A DNA stretch of 64,000 nucleotides, from contig NZ_VBUT01000012.1 of NCBI RefSeq assembly GCF_005863245.1, positions 182,960 to 246,959 on the forward strand, written 5' to 3'. The position numbers were made by a program, and so were the translations under genes. Position 1 is the first letter of the stretch. Every line of letters starts with the position of its first letter. The notes below the pieces were generated by a model. That model saw nothing but the letters and a program-made list of their open reading frames with translations, did no database searches and had not been told where the DNA came from. This stretch comes from Nocardia cyriacigeorgica (GTDB lineage Bacteria; Actinomycetota; Actinomycetes; Mycobacteriales; Mycobacteriaceae). This document shows, in pieces, positions 33,917-43,638 of this stretch.

Positions 33917-34917
33917 CACAGCGACTCGCCGCGCGGCGGTAGCGGCGGGGGAGCGGGCAGCGGACGGTGTCCGGCGGGTGTCGGAGTCTCGCCGGTGTCC
34001 TGTGGTGACGCGCTGGTGGTGAGGTGGGGCCAGACGGTGGCCAGTTGGTGTGGCCGCAGCCTCGTGGTCCCGGCGGATTCGAGTGGCAGCCAGACGCGGT
34101 CGGCGGGATTGGTGGGCGGGCTTATGGGGTGGAGGAGGTCGGCGGCCGCGGTGGCGACCGGGACGGTGTCTGGCTCGGGGAGGTCGCGGTGGGTAGTTGT
34201 GAAGGCCTGGCGGAGGTGGGCTTCCCGCTCGGTCGTCGGGGTCCAGATGAGTAGTGGTGTGGTGATGCCGGTGGTGCGGGCGAGTTCGGCGTAGCCGTGG
34301 AGTTTGCGGGTGACTTGGCTGGTGTTCTCGCTGCCGAGGTCATATTCGAGGAAGAAGTCGAGGGTGTGGCCGCGGTGGGTGTAGCGGCCGTAGCCGTCGG
34401 GGCGGGCGAGGTCGCCCCAGAGGCGCTGGCAGCGGGTTTCCGACCACCAGATAGTGAGTCGGCTGTCGTGGTGGTGGTTGGCGGCGAGGCTGGTGAACCA
34501 GTCGTTGACGCCGACGGTGTGGGCCAAGTGGAGGCTGTGAGCGATGGCGACGGCGCGCTCGGAACGATAGGCGAGATCGCGGACGTCGACGCCGATCTCG
34601 GCGGCCAGCACGGCGGCTCCGGCCGGGGCCAGCACCCAGTGCGCGGGCGCGCTTCCGGCCGCGCGGAAGGGTCGGAATCGGTCGACGACGCCGGCGTGGT
34701 GCAGCAGGAGCAGGCGGCGGCGGGCGATCTTGAGGGTCGGGAACGCAAGGATGGCCAGTTGCGGGGTGGTCAGGACGCGGTGCTCGTGCAGCATCCGCAG
34801 GATCCACCGGTCCCGGTGGGTGAGCCGCGTGGCCAGCGCGGCGTGTTCGGCGGCCGGGATGGTGCCGGATCGGCGGGCCGGGCGCATGCTTGTCTGACGG
34901 GCGGGGCGGTTGATCAT
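33916..34917 (-). CDS. Replication-relaxation family protein
   Basis: A 333-residue protein (start ATG 34917 with GGGAG upstream; the frame opens to 34938) of the replication-relaxation family, recognised from the N-terminal winged-helix-like HRDRWILRMLHEHRVLTTPQL region and the HLAHTVGVNDWF segment. Members occur beside relaxases and T4SS genes on actinobacterial plasmids and conjugative elements. Its exact role in DNA processing is unclear. The C-terminal tail is Pro-rich. It lies between the coupling protein and the cell-wall hydrolase in one operon. Confidence 0.8.
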   Translation of the reverse strand: MINRPARQTSMRPARRSGTIPAAEHAALATRLTHRDRWILRMLHEHRVLTTPQLAILAFPTLKIARRRLLLLHHAGVVDRFRPFRAAGSAPAHWVLAPAGAAVLAAEIGVDVRDLAYRSERAVAIAHSLHLAHTVGVNDWFTSLAANHHHDSRLTIWWSETRCQRLWGDLARPDGYGRYTHRGHTLDFFLEYDLGSENTSQVTRKLHGYAELARTTGITTPLLIWTPTTEREAHLRQAFTTTHRDLPEPDTVPVATAAADLLHPISPPTNPADRVWLPLESAGTTRLRPHQLATVWPHLTTSASPQDTGETPTPAGHRPLPAPPPLPPRGESL

Positions 34918-34951
34918 GGAGGCGGTTCTCCCTTCCACACGCGAGTGGGTA

Positions 34952-37444
34952 TCACCGCTGGCGCGGATCGCTGCGCCGCTGCCTCGCTGGCTGTGGCGCA
35001 GCGGTTTTGGTGGTCGCCGTGGCGGCTTGGTGGCGGTTGCGTTGGGTGCTGCGGATGGTGCGGGCGTTGCCGGGTACCGGGTCGGACAGGGGACGGGTGG
35101 TGAGGGTGAAGGGTGGGGTTTGTTGGCCGTGGACGAGGAGGCGGGCGGCGGCGTGGAAGGCGTCGAGGTTGGCCAGGTCGTGGCTGGACAGCCAGGGTTC
35201 GGTGTGACGTGCCAGGTCGCGGGCGTCGTCGGGGGCGGCTGAGAAGATGATCTTGTTGCGGGCGTTGGCTGAAATGCCCTCCCGCAGTTCGCGGGAGAGT
35301 TGTCCGAGGTTTTGGTGGGCCAGGGTGAGGGATAGGCGCAGGCCGCGGGCCTCGGCGAGCATGTCCTCGACCGGGGTGGAGAGGTTGAGGAAGTTGTGCG
35401 CCTCGTCCAGGATCAGGCTTGCGTCCGCGCGTGCGGTGCCGGGGTGGCGGGTGCGGGCGGTGGTGGCTTGCCAGGTGCGTGCGACGAGCAGGGACCCGAC
35501 CAGGCGCGCGGTTTCCTCGCCGAGAGATCCTTTGGGGAGTCGGGCCAGGCAGATGCCGCCGTGGTCGAGGACGTGGGCGAGGTCGACTGTGGAGGGGCCG
35601 GCGGCGATCGCGGCTTTGACGAAGGGCCGCAGCAGGAAAGCTCTGAGTTTGTTGAGTAGTGGGGCGATGGTTTGGGCGCGGGTGGCCTCACCCATCTCGT
35701 CGTAGCTGGTCCAGAACCCTTGCAGGACGGGGTCTTTGATGGTGCGGGTGAGGCGGGCGCGGGTGGGTTCTTCAAGCAGCAGTCGGGGCAGGTCGGCGAG
35801 GGTGGCGACGCCGGGTTGGGCGCACAGGGTGAGCAGGCTCGCGCGCAGGACGTCGTCGGTGCGTGGGCCCCAGTGCTGGGAGTAGATGCGGTGAAAGATC
35901 GTGACCAGGTTGTCCACGGCGAGATCGATGTCGGCGTCGCGGGTGTCGAGCGGGTTCAAACACGGTGGCCGGGTGCGGGAGTCGGCGTCGAAGAGCACCA
36001 CGCGGTCGGCGTGGCGAGCGGGGAGCCGGTCGAGGATGTCGGTGATCAGATCGCCCTTGGGGTCGACGACCACCAGCCCGCGCTCACGCTCGGCGTCGTC
36101 GAGGATCAGCTGCGCGAGCAGGGTGGACTTGCCGACACCGGTGGCGCCGAGGACGTGCAGGTGATGACGGGCGTCCGCGACCCGAACCGCGACTGGTCGC
36201 CCGGTGCCGGTGTCGGCGACACCGAGCGGTTTGGTGTGCGAACCGGCAGTGGCGATCTCCGCGACCGGCGCCACCGCGCGCGCTCCGGCGCGTTGTAGGC
36301 CGGGGATTCCGGAACCGTGCGGCAGGTGCGCGATCCCGGCCAATTCCGGGACCGACAGCAGGTCCCCGCGCCGCAGCCAGCGTCGGTCGAGAACGGTGGC
36401 GAGGTGGGGTCGGCGGTGGCGGCGGTAGTAGTTGTGATCGGTGGCCGACCCGAACACCGCCGCCACCGCGTGCGCCCGACCGCGCACGACCGCGCGCTCG
36501 TGGGTGAGAGTGGCGCGGTCGGCGTCGGCGGGGACCATGGCGGCGACGGCGTAGCGGACGACGGTGTCCCAGTGCGAGCCGCGCGCCTTGTTCGCCGCCG
36601 CCCGGGTCCGGGCACTCACCTCCAGCGCGGCCTGCTTATCCGCGGCCGGACTCGACGAAGGGGCGCGGCGCGGGGCTCGCCGGGTCGGTCCTGGGGTGAG
36701 CAGGTCCAGCAACTCGACCAGCACCCTGGTCGTGGTCCCGCCGCCCGTCGCGGTGAGGCGGCGGACGCGACGGCCGGCGATCGGGCGCGCGAGGATCTGC
36801 ACGCAGGCGGCGTGGCCGGGATCGAGGTCGCCGGCAGCGGCGATGAGGTCGCGCACCGGGTCACCCCCGGCGTAATCGATGCGGATGGGCAACGATTCGG
36901 GGCGGGCCAGCCGCAACTCGCCACCGGCCAGTACACGCCGGTGCCCGGCATCGGGGCCTGGTAGCGGCGGTCGGGCGGGAACGGTGCGGGTCCGCGCGCC
37001 CGGCCAGGCCGATTCCACCGCCCGCTCCACCAGCCCCGGCGGGATCGTGCCGGGCACCCAGAGAAGAATTCGCACGCCCACGTCTGGGGTGATGGTGTAT
37101 TCGATCCCCAGATGGGGCTGCCCGAGCACGCGTCGACGCCAGCGCGGCCGCAGCAGGCCGACCAGGTGCGACCACAACGCCACCGCCCCCGCCGGATCGA
37201 CCGTCGGCGGAGCCAGCACCACCACTTCCCGCGCGTTGCGAGACAGCCGCGCCAATCGCAGGCGATCGACCAACTGGATCACCGCGAGCACGGCCACCGC
37301 CACACCCGCGAGCCCGATCAGCGCGCCCGGTTCCACAAGCGCACGCAGCAGCGCACCCGGTTCGGTGAGCACACCGAGCGCGGTGCCCGGGTCGGTCAGC
37401 AGCCGAGACAGCCAGCCCTGCGACGGGTTCTCTGCGGCGCTCAT
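34952..37444 (-). CDS. Type IV coupling protein (VirD4/TraG-like)
   Basis: An 830-residue conjugation ATPase with an N-terminal membrane segment (about 38-60), Walker A GATGVGKST near residue 438 and Walker B LILDEAHNF near residue 678, matching the TraG/VirD4 family (motor domain plus TraM-recognition-like region). It feeds the DNA-relaxosome to the channel. The C-terminal 100 residues are basic. The start overlaps the stop of the VirB4-type gene (ATGA). No relaxase (MobA/TraA) was recognised nearby, so that gene must lie outside the window. Confidence 0.88.
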   Translation of the reverse strand: MSAAENPSQGWLSRLLTDPGTALGVLTEPGALLRALVEPGALIGLAGVAVAVLAVIQLVDRLRLARLSRNAREVVVLAPPTVDPAGAVALWSHLVGLLRPRWRRRVLGQPHLGIEYTITPDVGVRILLWVPGTIPPGLVERAVESAWPGARTRTVPARPPLPGPDAGHRRVLAGGELRLARPESLPIRIDYAGGDPVRDLIAAAGDLDPGHAACVQILARPIAGRRVRRLTATGGGTTTRVLVELLDLLTPGPTRRAPRRAPSSSPAADKQAALEVSARTRAAANKARGSHWDTVVRYAVAAMVPADADRATLTHERAVVRGRAHAVAAVFGSATDHNYYRRHRRPHLATVLDRRWLRRGDLLSVPELAGIAHLPHGSGIPGLQRAGARAVAPVAEIATAGSHTKPLGVADTGTGRPVAVRVADARHHLHVLGATGVGKSTLLAQLILDDAERERGLVVVDPKGDLITDILDRLPARHADRVVLFDADSRTRPPCLNPLDTRDADIDLAVDNLVTIFHRIYSQHWGPRTDDVLRASLLTLCAQPGVATLADLPRLLLEEPTRARLTRTIKDPVLQGFWTSYDEMGEATRAQTIAPLLNKLRAFLLRPFVKAAIAAGPSTVDLAHVLDHGGICLARLPKGSLGEETARLVGSLLVARTWQATTARTRHPGTARADASLILDEAHNFLNLSTPVEDMLAEARGLRLSLTLAHQNLGQLSRELREGISANARNKIIFSAAPDDARDLARHTEPWLSSHDLANLDAFHAAARLLVHGQQTPPFTLTTRPLSDPVPGNARTIRSTQRNRHQAATATTKTAAPQPARQRRSDPRQR

Positions 37445-40400
37445 CGGTTCTCGTCCTGCAGCTCGATGAACCCGGCCCCGGCGTCACCGGCCCTGGTCGT
37501 CTCGAGGTAGACCTCGGTGTTCTGGCCGGTGTTTGCGGGTGTGTGCGCGGCGATTTCGCTGGGGTCGCTGGTGATGAGGTCGTGTTCGAGGGGACAGGCG
37601 AGGGTTGCGAAGACGCTGCGGTGGGTGCCGGTGGCGAGCAGTCCGTGCCCGCGTGCGGCGGTGAGCAGGAATTGGCGTTCGCCGTCGGAGAGGGAGAACG
37701 CGGCCGTGATGTCGTCGATGGCTTGCGGGGCTTGGCGCAGCAGGATCTGGGTGGCGGCGTTGGAGACGATCGCCTTGCCGAGGTCGCTGCTGAGGATGTC
37801 GTCGATGTCCTGGGTGGCGATGGTGAGCCCGGCCCAGTATTTGCGGAACGACTTCGCCGCGCGCAGCAGGAATTCCGCGCCGGCGGGCTGGCGCATCAGC
37901 CACCACGCCTCGTCGACGGTCACCAGTCGAGGTCGCCGCGTTGCCGGGTTCGACACCTGCCGCCAGGTGAGATCTAGGGCCAGCAGGGTGCCGATCGTCT
38001 TCAACTCATCGGGCAGCTCGCGCAGCGAGAACACCACCATCGCCCCGTCGGGGGAGGTCGTGGTGGGGCCGTCGATCAGCCCGGCGAACGCCCCACCCTC
38101 GACATACGGCGACAACGCCGCGGCGAGGTCGTCCCCGGCGGCCGACCCGCCGGCGACCAGCTGCTCACGCACCGTGGTCAAGGTCGGTGCGGGCTGGGTC
38201 CAGGTGGTGGGGTCGTCGGTGATGCCGGTCGCGGCGTAGGCGGCGGTCAACGCGGTGTCGAGCACCGCTCGTTGCGCCGGCTTCTGTTCGCCGAGCAGGA
38301 CGCGAAAGAGTGTGTGGGCGAACAGCTTGCGGCGTACGAGGGCGTCGGTGGGTGCGGTGCGGCGGCCATCTGTAAGGGTGTGGATGTCGAGGTCGAACGG
38401 GTTGATCCGGACACCGGGGGCGCCGAGGGGCAGGTAGGTAGCGTCCACGGCCTCGGCCAGGGGCCGGTATTCGTCTTCGGGGTCGATGGCGATGACCTCG
38501 ATCCCCCGATACAAAGACCGCAGGATCTCCGCTTTCACCAGATAGGACTTGCCTGCCCCGGATCGCGCGAGCACAACCGCGTTGTGGTTGTGCGGCTCGG
38601 GGCCGAACCGATCCCAGAACAGCAAGCCGCTGGCGGCGTCGCGGCCGTAGAGGACACCGGTCGGGGTGGCGGCGGCGACCGGGTCGTCGACGGGCAGCTG
38701 CGGGGAGTTGAACGGAAACCCGGCGGCGAGGGCGTCGGTGTCGAAGGTACGGGTCAACCTTATCGGGTCGACACCGATCGGCAGCGTGGCCGTCCAGCCG
38801 GGCACAGCGCGGTAGGTGAGCGGACAGGTATCGATGAGCAGGCTCGCCGCCAACGCCCGCACGGCGGCGATCTCGTCGGCGAGTTCGGCTTCGGAGCCCG
38901 CGTGCACGGTCAGGTAGATGCCGACGCTGTAGAGGCGGCCCTCGCCGCGCGCGACCCGCGCGGACAGATCAGCGGCGTCCTCGACGGCGACGTCGACCTG
39001 CGGGTCGGCGAGGCGGCCGTGCCCGGCGTCGTGCAGCCGCGCCGATTCCAGGCGTCCGAGCTGGCGGCGAAGACGGGCGGCGGCGGTCGCCGGATCCACC
39101 GGGGTGATGTGCACGGCGATGTCGATGCGGCCGGGATGGGTCAGCAGCGGTGACACCCAGCCCGGCGCGACCTCGCGCGGATACCCGGTGACGGCCAGGG
39201 TCGCGAGGTAATCGGAGCCGACCTCGAGATGCCGCGCCCCGATCGTCAACGACCCCGGCGCGAACCGCGATCCGGCGGCGCGGCGGAAACCCCGTCCCCG
39301 CAACCCGAACCAGCCACCACGAGTGGAGTCCACCGCATCGACAACGGGGTCGGTGTCCGACGGTGCGAACACTTCCGCCACTTTCGCGCCGGTGTCGTCT
39401 CCTCGGGTGATGACGGCATCGGGTGGCGCGGTGTCGGCGGAGGCCGCGAGGAGGGAGCCAGGGTTGCAGGCGCCGGCGAGGACCGCGCTCGCTTGGAGTT
39501 CGTCGAGTGTGGTGACAGCGATCCCCAGCGGTGCCAGCAGCTCTCTGGCTTCGGTGACTCGCCGCAGCAGCCGGGCCTCGGCGGCGCGACGCGCCGCCGA
39601 GGTCACCGTCTGATGGGGGCGGTGGCGGGAGAACCACCAGCCGAGCATTGTCGCCGGCGATGGTCCGCCGAGCCCGGCGGCGGGCATGGTGTCGAGGTCG
39701 AGGGGTTCGCGCCAGACCAGCAGAACCTGGTGGCGCAACAGGTCTTCAGTGGCAGCGAGATGGGCTAGGTGGTCGGCGTGGGCGTGCGCGGTGACCGCGA
39801 GCTGGTCCGACATGTCCTCGGAGGCGTGGCGAAGTCCAGTTATGTGACCGGACAGGTCCAGGCGTGTCGAGCGGATCAGGATCTGCACCGGCTGGGCCAC
39901 CGAGTGCAGCCAGCCACCGAGCTGGCCGACGAGCGCTTCCTGCTCCTCGGCGGTGCACAGTGACAGATTGACCGTCCCCGCCGCGGCCACCACGGCCAGG
40001 CCGTCGTTACCGAGATTGACCACACCGACCTCCGCGCCAGCGCCAGACGCGGTGACCGACTCCGGCAGTCGCGCATCACGGTCCGACAGCACTCGCGCGA
40101 CAGGCGCTCTCGGTCGCCGCGCTGCGTTGACGGTCAGCCACTGCGGCGGCGCGCCGACAGCGGGCGTCGCGATGAGGTGGCGGGGGCGCAGCCGGTATCG
40201 GATTCCGGCCAGCAGCAGTCGGTCGGCGGTGAGCCCGTCACGGGTGGTGAGCACCAGCATCGCGACGAGGGTGCCGATCGGAGCCGTGGCCGCGACGAAC
40301 ACCAGCGGGCCGAACAGATGCCGTGTGGCGGTCCATGCGAGGTAGCCCAGCGTCGCGGTGGCGGCGAGGATGGCGAGTTGGCGGGCAGTGAACGGGCCGA

Positions 40401-40452
40401 CGACGCGGTCGCGTCGGTCGACATCGGCCGGGATACGAATCGGGGTGGTCAT
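37441..40452 (-). CDS. PrgI-VirB4 fusion ATPase of the T4SS
   Basis: A 1003-residue protein combining two usually separate parts. The N-terminal about 120 residues (RVVGPFTARQLAILAATATLGYLAW..., two TM helices) resemble PrgI-type inner membrane subunits. Residues about 590-1000 are the VirB4/TraE ATPase with Walker A SGAGKS (Lys near 635) and Walker B VTVDEAWW (near 846). VirB4 ATPases power pilus/channel assembly and are the hallmark of a T4SS. Its stop overlaps the coupling protein start, placing both in one operon. The fusion is common in some actinobacterial systems and looks intact. Confidence 0.9.
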   Translation of the reverse strand: MTTPIRIPADVDRRDRVVGPFTARQLAILAATATLGYLAWTATRHLFGPLVFVAATAPIGTLVAMLVLTTRDGLTADRLLLAGIRYRLRPRHLIATPAVGAPPQWLTVNAARRPRAPVARVLSDRDARLPESVTASGAGAEVGVVNLGNDGLAVVAAAGTVNLSLCTAEEQEALVGQLGGWLHSVAQPVQILIRSTRLDLSGHITGLRHASEDMSDQLAVTAHAHADHLAHLAATEDLLRHQVLLVWREPLDLDTMPAAGLGGPSPATMLGWWFSRHRPHQTVTSAARRAAEARLLRRVTEARELLAPLGIAVTTLDELQASAVLAGACNPGSLLAASADTAPPDAVITRGDDTGAKVAEVFAPSDTDPVVDAVDSTRGGWFGLRGRGFRRAAGSRFAPGSLTIGARHLEVGSDYLATLAVTGYPREVAPGWVSPLLTHPGRIDIAVHITPVDPATAAARLRRQLGRLESARLHDAGHGRLADPQVDVAVEDAADLSARVARGEGRLYSVGIYLTVHAGSEAELADEIAAVRALAASLLIDTCPLTYRAVPGWTATLPIGVDPIRLTRTFDTDALAAGFPFNSPQLPVDDPVAAATPTGVLYGRDAASGLLFWDRFGPEPHNHNAVVLARSGAGKSYLVKAEILRSLYRGIEVIAIDPEDEYRPLAEAVDATYLPLGAPGVRINPFDLDIHTLTDGRRTAPTDALVRRKLFAHTLFRVLLGEQKPAQRAVLDTALTAAYAATGITDDPTTWTQPAPTLTTVREQLVAGGSAAGDDLAAALSPYVEGGAFAGLIDGPTTTSPDGAMVVFSLRELPDELKTIGTLLALDLTWRQVSNPATRRPRLVTVDEAWWLMRQPAGAEFLLRAAKSFRKYWAGLTIATQDIDDILSSDLGKAIVSNAATQILLRQAPQAIDDITAAFSLSDGERQFLLTAARGHGLLATGTHRSVFATLACPLEHDLITSDPSEIAAHTPANTGQNTEVYLETTRAGDAGAGFIELQDENR

Positions 40453-42326
40453 CGAGGCCCTCCTCCGGGTGTGCGCCGGTGACGGCGGGGAACAGGCAGA
40501 TTCGGCAACGGCAGATGCAGCTGCCGCCCGCGCGGCGGACCAACTGGCGGCGGCACCGGCGGTGGGGTGGGGCGTGCTGTGCGCGGCACGCGTTGCACCG
40601 GGATCGGCAGCTGGTACTGGCCATCGCGGCCCACCCGCACCCGCGCGTAGGGGTCGGGCGGGTCGAAATCGAAGGCCAGCTGGCGGCCCCGCGGACCACG
40701 CCGCCTAGCCGACGACACAGGTTCCGCCGCGGGCTGGGCGGCGGCGCGTGGCACCCGTTGCACGGGAATCGGCAGCTGGTACTGGCCATCACGGCGCACC
40801 CGCGTCCCCGTGTACGGATCGGGAGGGCTGAAATCGAACGCCAACTGCCGACCGGCCGGAGCACGCCGCCGCGCCGCCGGCGCCGGTGACTGCTGCTGGG
40901 ATGGCGGTTGCGGTGCTGTGCTGCGTCGTACTCGGTGGACTCCGTCCAACGGCAACATCAGCTGCCCATCGCGGGTCGCGCGCACCCGCGCATACGGATC
41001 CGACGAGGTGAGCCCGCGAGCGGCACGACCGGCTGGACGCGCGAGCGCGGGCCCGCGAGGACGCTGCGGTGCCGGCGCCCGCAGCGCGGAGCCCACCGCT
41101 TTCTCTCCCGATCGCAGCAGCCCGAAGGTTTTGTAGGCGAGGTAGCTCTTGACGATGGTCGCGGTGAACGAGCGCCCGGAGTTGAGTTTGAGCGAGGACA
41201 GCAGCCAGAACGGCACCTTGATCAACAGCACCATCAACGCCAATGCGACCAGCAGACTCACCGCGCCGTCGCGGTTGCCGCCGAAGAACCCGAAACCGCC
41301 GGGCGTCAACAACACCCGCACCATCGTGACGAGCACCAGTGACTGCGCGACCTGGATGGCCAGGCACGCCGCGAACGCCCGCCACCACCACCGCGCGACA
41401 CCGTCCAGACCGGGCAGCGCGTGGCACATGAGGGCGAGCGGCGCCGCGACGATCAGCACCACGGTGATCGTGACTCGGATCACGTACACGATCAGCAGCA
41501 CGGTCACCACGACCACGAGCACGGTGCGCAGCAGAAGGTTGAACAACCCCATCGCCGCGCCGCCGCCGACCGAGGCGAGTTCACGCAACGCGACCCCCGC
41601 CGAATCCGGCTCCACACCCTCACCTGCCAGCGCCATGGCCAGGCCGTTGGCGAAGCGGATCGCCATGCTCGCGATGGTCATGCTCATCGCGCCCGCGATG
41701 AACCCGACCATGATGCGGGGCACCAGCTCTCGCACACCCCACCGGGTCTGGGCGACCTCATACAGCATCAGCAAGACACCGCCGGCCATCACCAGCAGCC
41801 CATACATCACCAGCACCAGCTGCCACGACTGCGACCACAACTCACCGATGCGCGGATACTCCTCCGGCTCCGGGGTGGTCAGCAGCGTCCCCGACAACAA
41901 CTCCAACAGCGGATTGAGCGCGGAATCCACCATCCGCTCGAAGAACCCATCGATCGCCCGCTGCACACACCCGCCGATATCGCGAACACCGCAATCGGGC
42001 TCACCGGAGTCGAACGAACCATCCGGTGATATCGGGGACGTGGGTGCGATCGGAAAGCGGGGAGCTGTCGGGGATTGGGGAGTCGTCGGGACCGTGGTGC
42101 CGGGCAGCGGAGTTACCGGCGGTGGGGTAGCAGGCACGGGTGACGGTGGAGCGGTCGTCGACGTCGGTGGGGGAGTCGGCACCGGGGCGGGCGGTGCCTC
42201 GTTTGGTTGGGCGCCGGCGATCGCGGTCCCGCACAACACGATCACGATGGCAGCGAGGGCTACCGACAGGAAACGCTGCCGCCTGAGGTGGTGCGGTGGT
42301 GAGGGCCCGAACGGTCTGAGCGCCAT
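40449..42326 (-). CDS. VirB6/TrbL-like T4SS membrane protein with repeated C-terminal tail
   Basis: A 625-residue protein (start ATG 42326, two bases after the upstream stop; the frame opens to 42401). A signal-like segment and Pro/Thr-rich region precede a block of about six membrane helices (about residues 150-410) as in VirB6/TrbL channel proteins. The Arg/Pro-rich C-terminal 190 residues carry three copies of DPYxxxRxxRDGQxxLP plus RQLAFDF and RQLHLPLP. Several resemble the beta-clamp-binding motif QLxLPL (see findings). Its start overlap places it in the channel operon between the pilin and VirB4 genes. Confidence 0.82.
   Translation of the reverse strand: MALRPFGPSPPHHLRRQRFLSVALAAIVIVLCGTAIAGAQPNEAPPAPVPTPPPTSTTAPPSPVPATPPPVTPLPGTTVPTTPQSPTAPRFPIAPTSPISPDGSFDSGEPDCGVRDIGGCVQRAIDGFFERMVDSALNPLLELLSGTLLTTPEPEEYPRIGELWSQSWQLVLVMYGLLVMAGGVLLMLYEVAQTRWGVRELVPRIMVGFIAGAMSMTIASMAIRFANGLAMALAGEGVEPDSAGVALRELASVGGGAAMGLFNLLLRTVLVVVVTVLLIVYVIRVTITVVLIVAAPLALMCHALPGLDGVARWWWRAFAACLAIQVAQSLVLVTMVRVLLTPGGFGFFGGNRDGAVSLLVALALMVLLIKVPFWLLSSLKLNSGRSFTATIVKSYLAYKTFGLLRSGEKAVGSALRAPAPQRPRGPALARPAGRAARGLTSSDPYARVRATRDGQLMLPLDGVHRVRRSTAPQPPSQQQSPAPAARRRAPAGRQLAFDFSPPDPYTGTRVRRDGQYQLPIPVQRVPRAAAQPAAEPVSSARRRGPRGRQLAFDFDPPDPYARVRVGRDGQYQLPIPVQRVPRTARPTPPPVPPPVGPPRGRQLHLPLPNLPVPRRHRRTPGGGPR
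40591..40865 (-). repeat. Direct repeats in the VirB6-like tail, period about 165 bases
   Basis: 40591-40700 and 40756-40865 match over about 110 bases, including CGTTGCAC and ATCGGCAGCTGGTACTGG. A third, more divergent copy lies around 40920-41015. They encode the repeated DPY...RDGQ..LP motif in the protein's cytoplasmic tail. Confidence 0.7.
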
Positions 42327-42328
42327 GG

Positions 42329-42718
42329 TCAAGCACCCACGATCGACTTCAGGACCTCGACGACCACCGGTGCCAGCATCGCCAGCGCGTATCCGATGCA
42401 CGCTCCCCGCAGCGCGGTCTTGGCCTTCTCCACCTCGCTGGGGTCACCGGAGGCGATCAGGTAGCGCGCGCCACCGATAGTGAGGCACACCGTCGCGATC
42501 AACGCCAAGATCCCCACCAGCCAATCGCGGAGATTGTTGAGGACCTCCTCGAACGAATCCGCCACCGCCAGCACCGCCACCGGTTGCGCACCAGCAGACC
42601 CCGCGACCACCACCCCCACCACACACGCCGGCCCCGCTAACGCCAGGACACCGGCGCTTCGGCGCAGCATCCGATGGGACCGAGCCGATAACTCCAACGA
42701 CGAACGTGTTACGCGCAT
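42329..42718 (-). CDS. TrbC/VirB2-like pilin
   Basis: A 129-residue protein with an N-terminal signal (about residues 18-45, SAGAQP end) and two hydrophobic helices at about 65-90 and 105-128 separated by a short polar loop (GDPSEVEKAKT). This is the topology of TrbC/VirB2 pilins in Gram-positive T4SS. It is the first channel gene after the HTH protein and should form the pilus or channel fibre. The C-terminal segment GYALAMLAPVVVEVLKSIVG is typical. Confidence 0.82.
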   Translation of the reverse strand: MRVTRSSLELSARSHRMLRRSAGVLALAGPACVVGVVVAGSAGAQPVAVLAVADSFEEVLNNLRDWLVGILALIATVCLTIGGARYLIASGDPSEVEKAKTALRGACIGYALAMLAPVVVEVLKSIVGA

Positions 42719-43638
42719 CGGCGATTCACCTCCATATCAGCCGGTTGCGCGGGGCCCGCCGAAGGACGCCCGCACTCCGAGACACGGAAAGGCGGGTGCG
42801 TGTTCAACACCGACACCCGGTCACGGCCACCGCGTTCACGCCGAGCGGCGGCGTGGTGCGGAGGCGGGGAGACGAGCTCGCTCCTGTCGTGGGCGCGATC
42901 GGTGAGCCAGGTGGCGAGTTTGCGTTCGGCGCGGCGGCGCACCTGCTGCAGCGCCTTGTAGGAGGCGCCGCGCTCGGCGGCGACCATGGTCAGTGACCGC
43001 CGCTCCAACCGGGTCGCCGCGATCAGCTCCGCCGCCTTCGGAGTGATGACGCCCTCGGCGACAGCGTCGGCGAGAACCAGCTCCGGATGCCCGGCCGGCG
43101 CGGCCCCGATATGCCGTCCGGCCGGGTGGTGTTCGCCTGCGCCGGTCAGGTCGGCGTCCGGACGAGGCGCGGCCTGATCGGCGAGTGCCCAAGCGCGCGC
43201 GCATCGGTAGGTCGCCCACCCGATGCGGTGCAGCACGAACGGCCGACCCAGATCCACCCGCGCCAACTCGGCCACGAACCCTGCCACCACCGTCGCTTCG
43301 ACTTCCTCGCGCGAGCGCATCCAGGACTTCGCGACTCGCCGCGTGAGACCGGCCAGCATCGGCAGTGCGACGCCCACACACGCCACCACCGCCGCCCCAC
43401 CATCACGGCGCGACCGCTCGATCAACCGCACCCAAATCGCGTCAACCGCCTCGATCGGCACGCTCGGATCCAGCAGCAACTCCCGCAGCTCACCCCACGA
43501 CACCGCCCGCCCGACCCTCGCCACCCCGGGCGGGACCGGTTCGTCGGCCACCCGGCCGAACGCCGCCCGCATCACCCCCAACGGCGACTCCGCCCGGTCC
43601 TCCCAGCGGTTGGGCGATCTCCGATACGACGCATCCAT
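42709..43638 (-). CDS. Sigma-like HTH protein at the head of the T4SS operon
   Basis: A 309-residue protein. The middle (about 65-225) is helical, and residues about 200-245 (AATRLERRSLTMVAAERGASYKALQQVRRRAERKL) read like a sigma-70 region-4 helix-turn-helix. The C-terminal 60 residues are disordered. Its stop overlaps the pilin start by 10 bases, so it is the first gene of the channel operon and may direct or regulate its transcription. It lacks a clear region 2, so it may be a DNA-binding protein rather than a true sigma factor. Confidence 0.6.
   Translation of the reverse strand: MDASYRRSPNRWEDRAESPLGVMRAAFGRVADEPVPPGVARVGRAVSWGELRELLLDPSVPIEAVDAIWVRLIERSRRDGGAAVVACVGVALPMLAGLTRRVAKSWMRSREEVEATVVAGFVAELARVDLGRPFVLHRIGWATYRCARAWALADQAAPRPDADLTGAGEHHPAGRHIGAAPAGHPELVLADAVAEGVITPKAAELIAATRLERRSLTMVAAERGASYKALQQVRRRAERKLATWLTDRAHDRSELVSPPPHHAAARRERGGRDRVSVLNTHPPFRVSECGRPSAGPAQPADMEVNRRCA

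Noticed and set aside
42709..43638. True ECF sigma factor
   Set aside because: No region 2; only a region-4-like helix, so called HTH protein.
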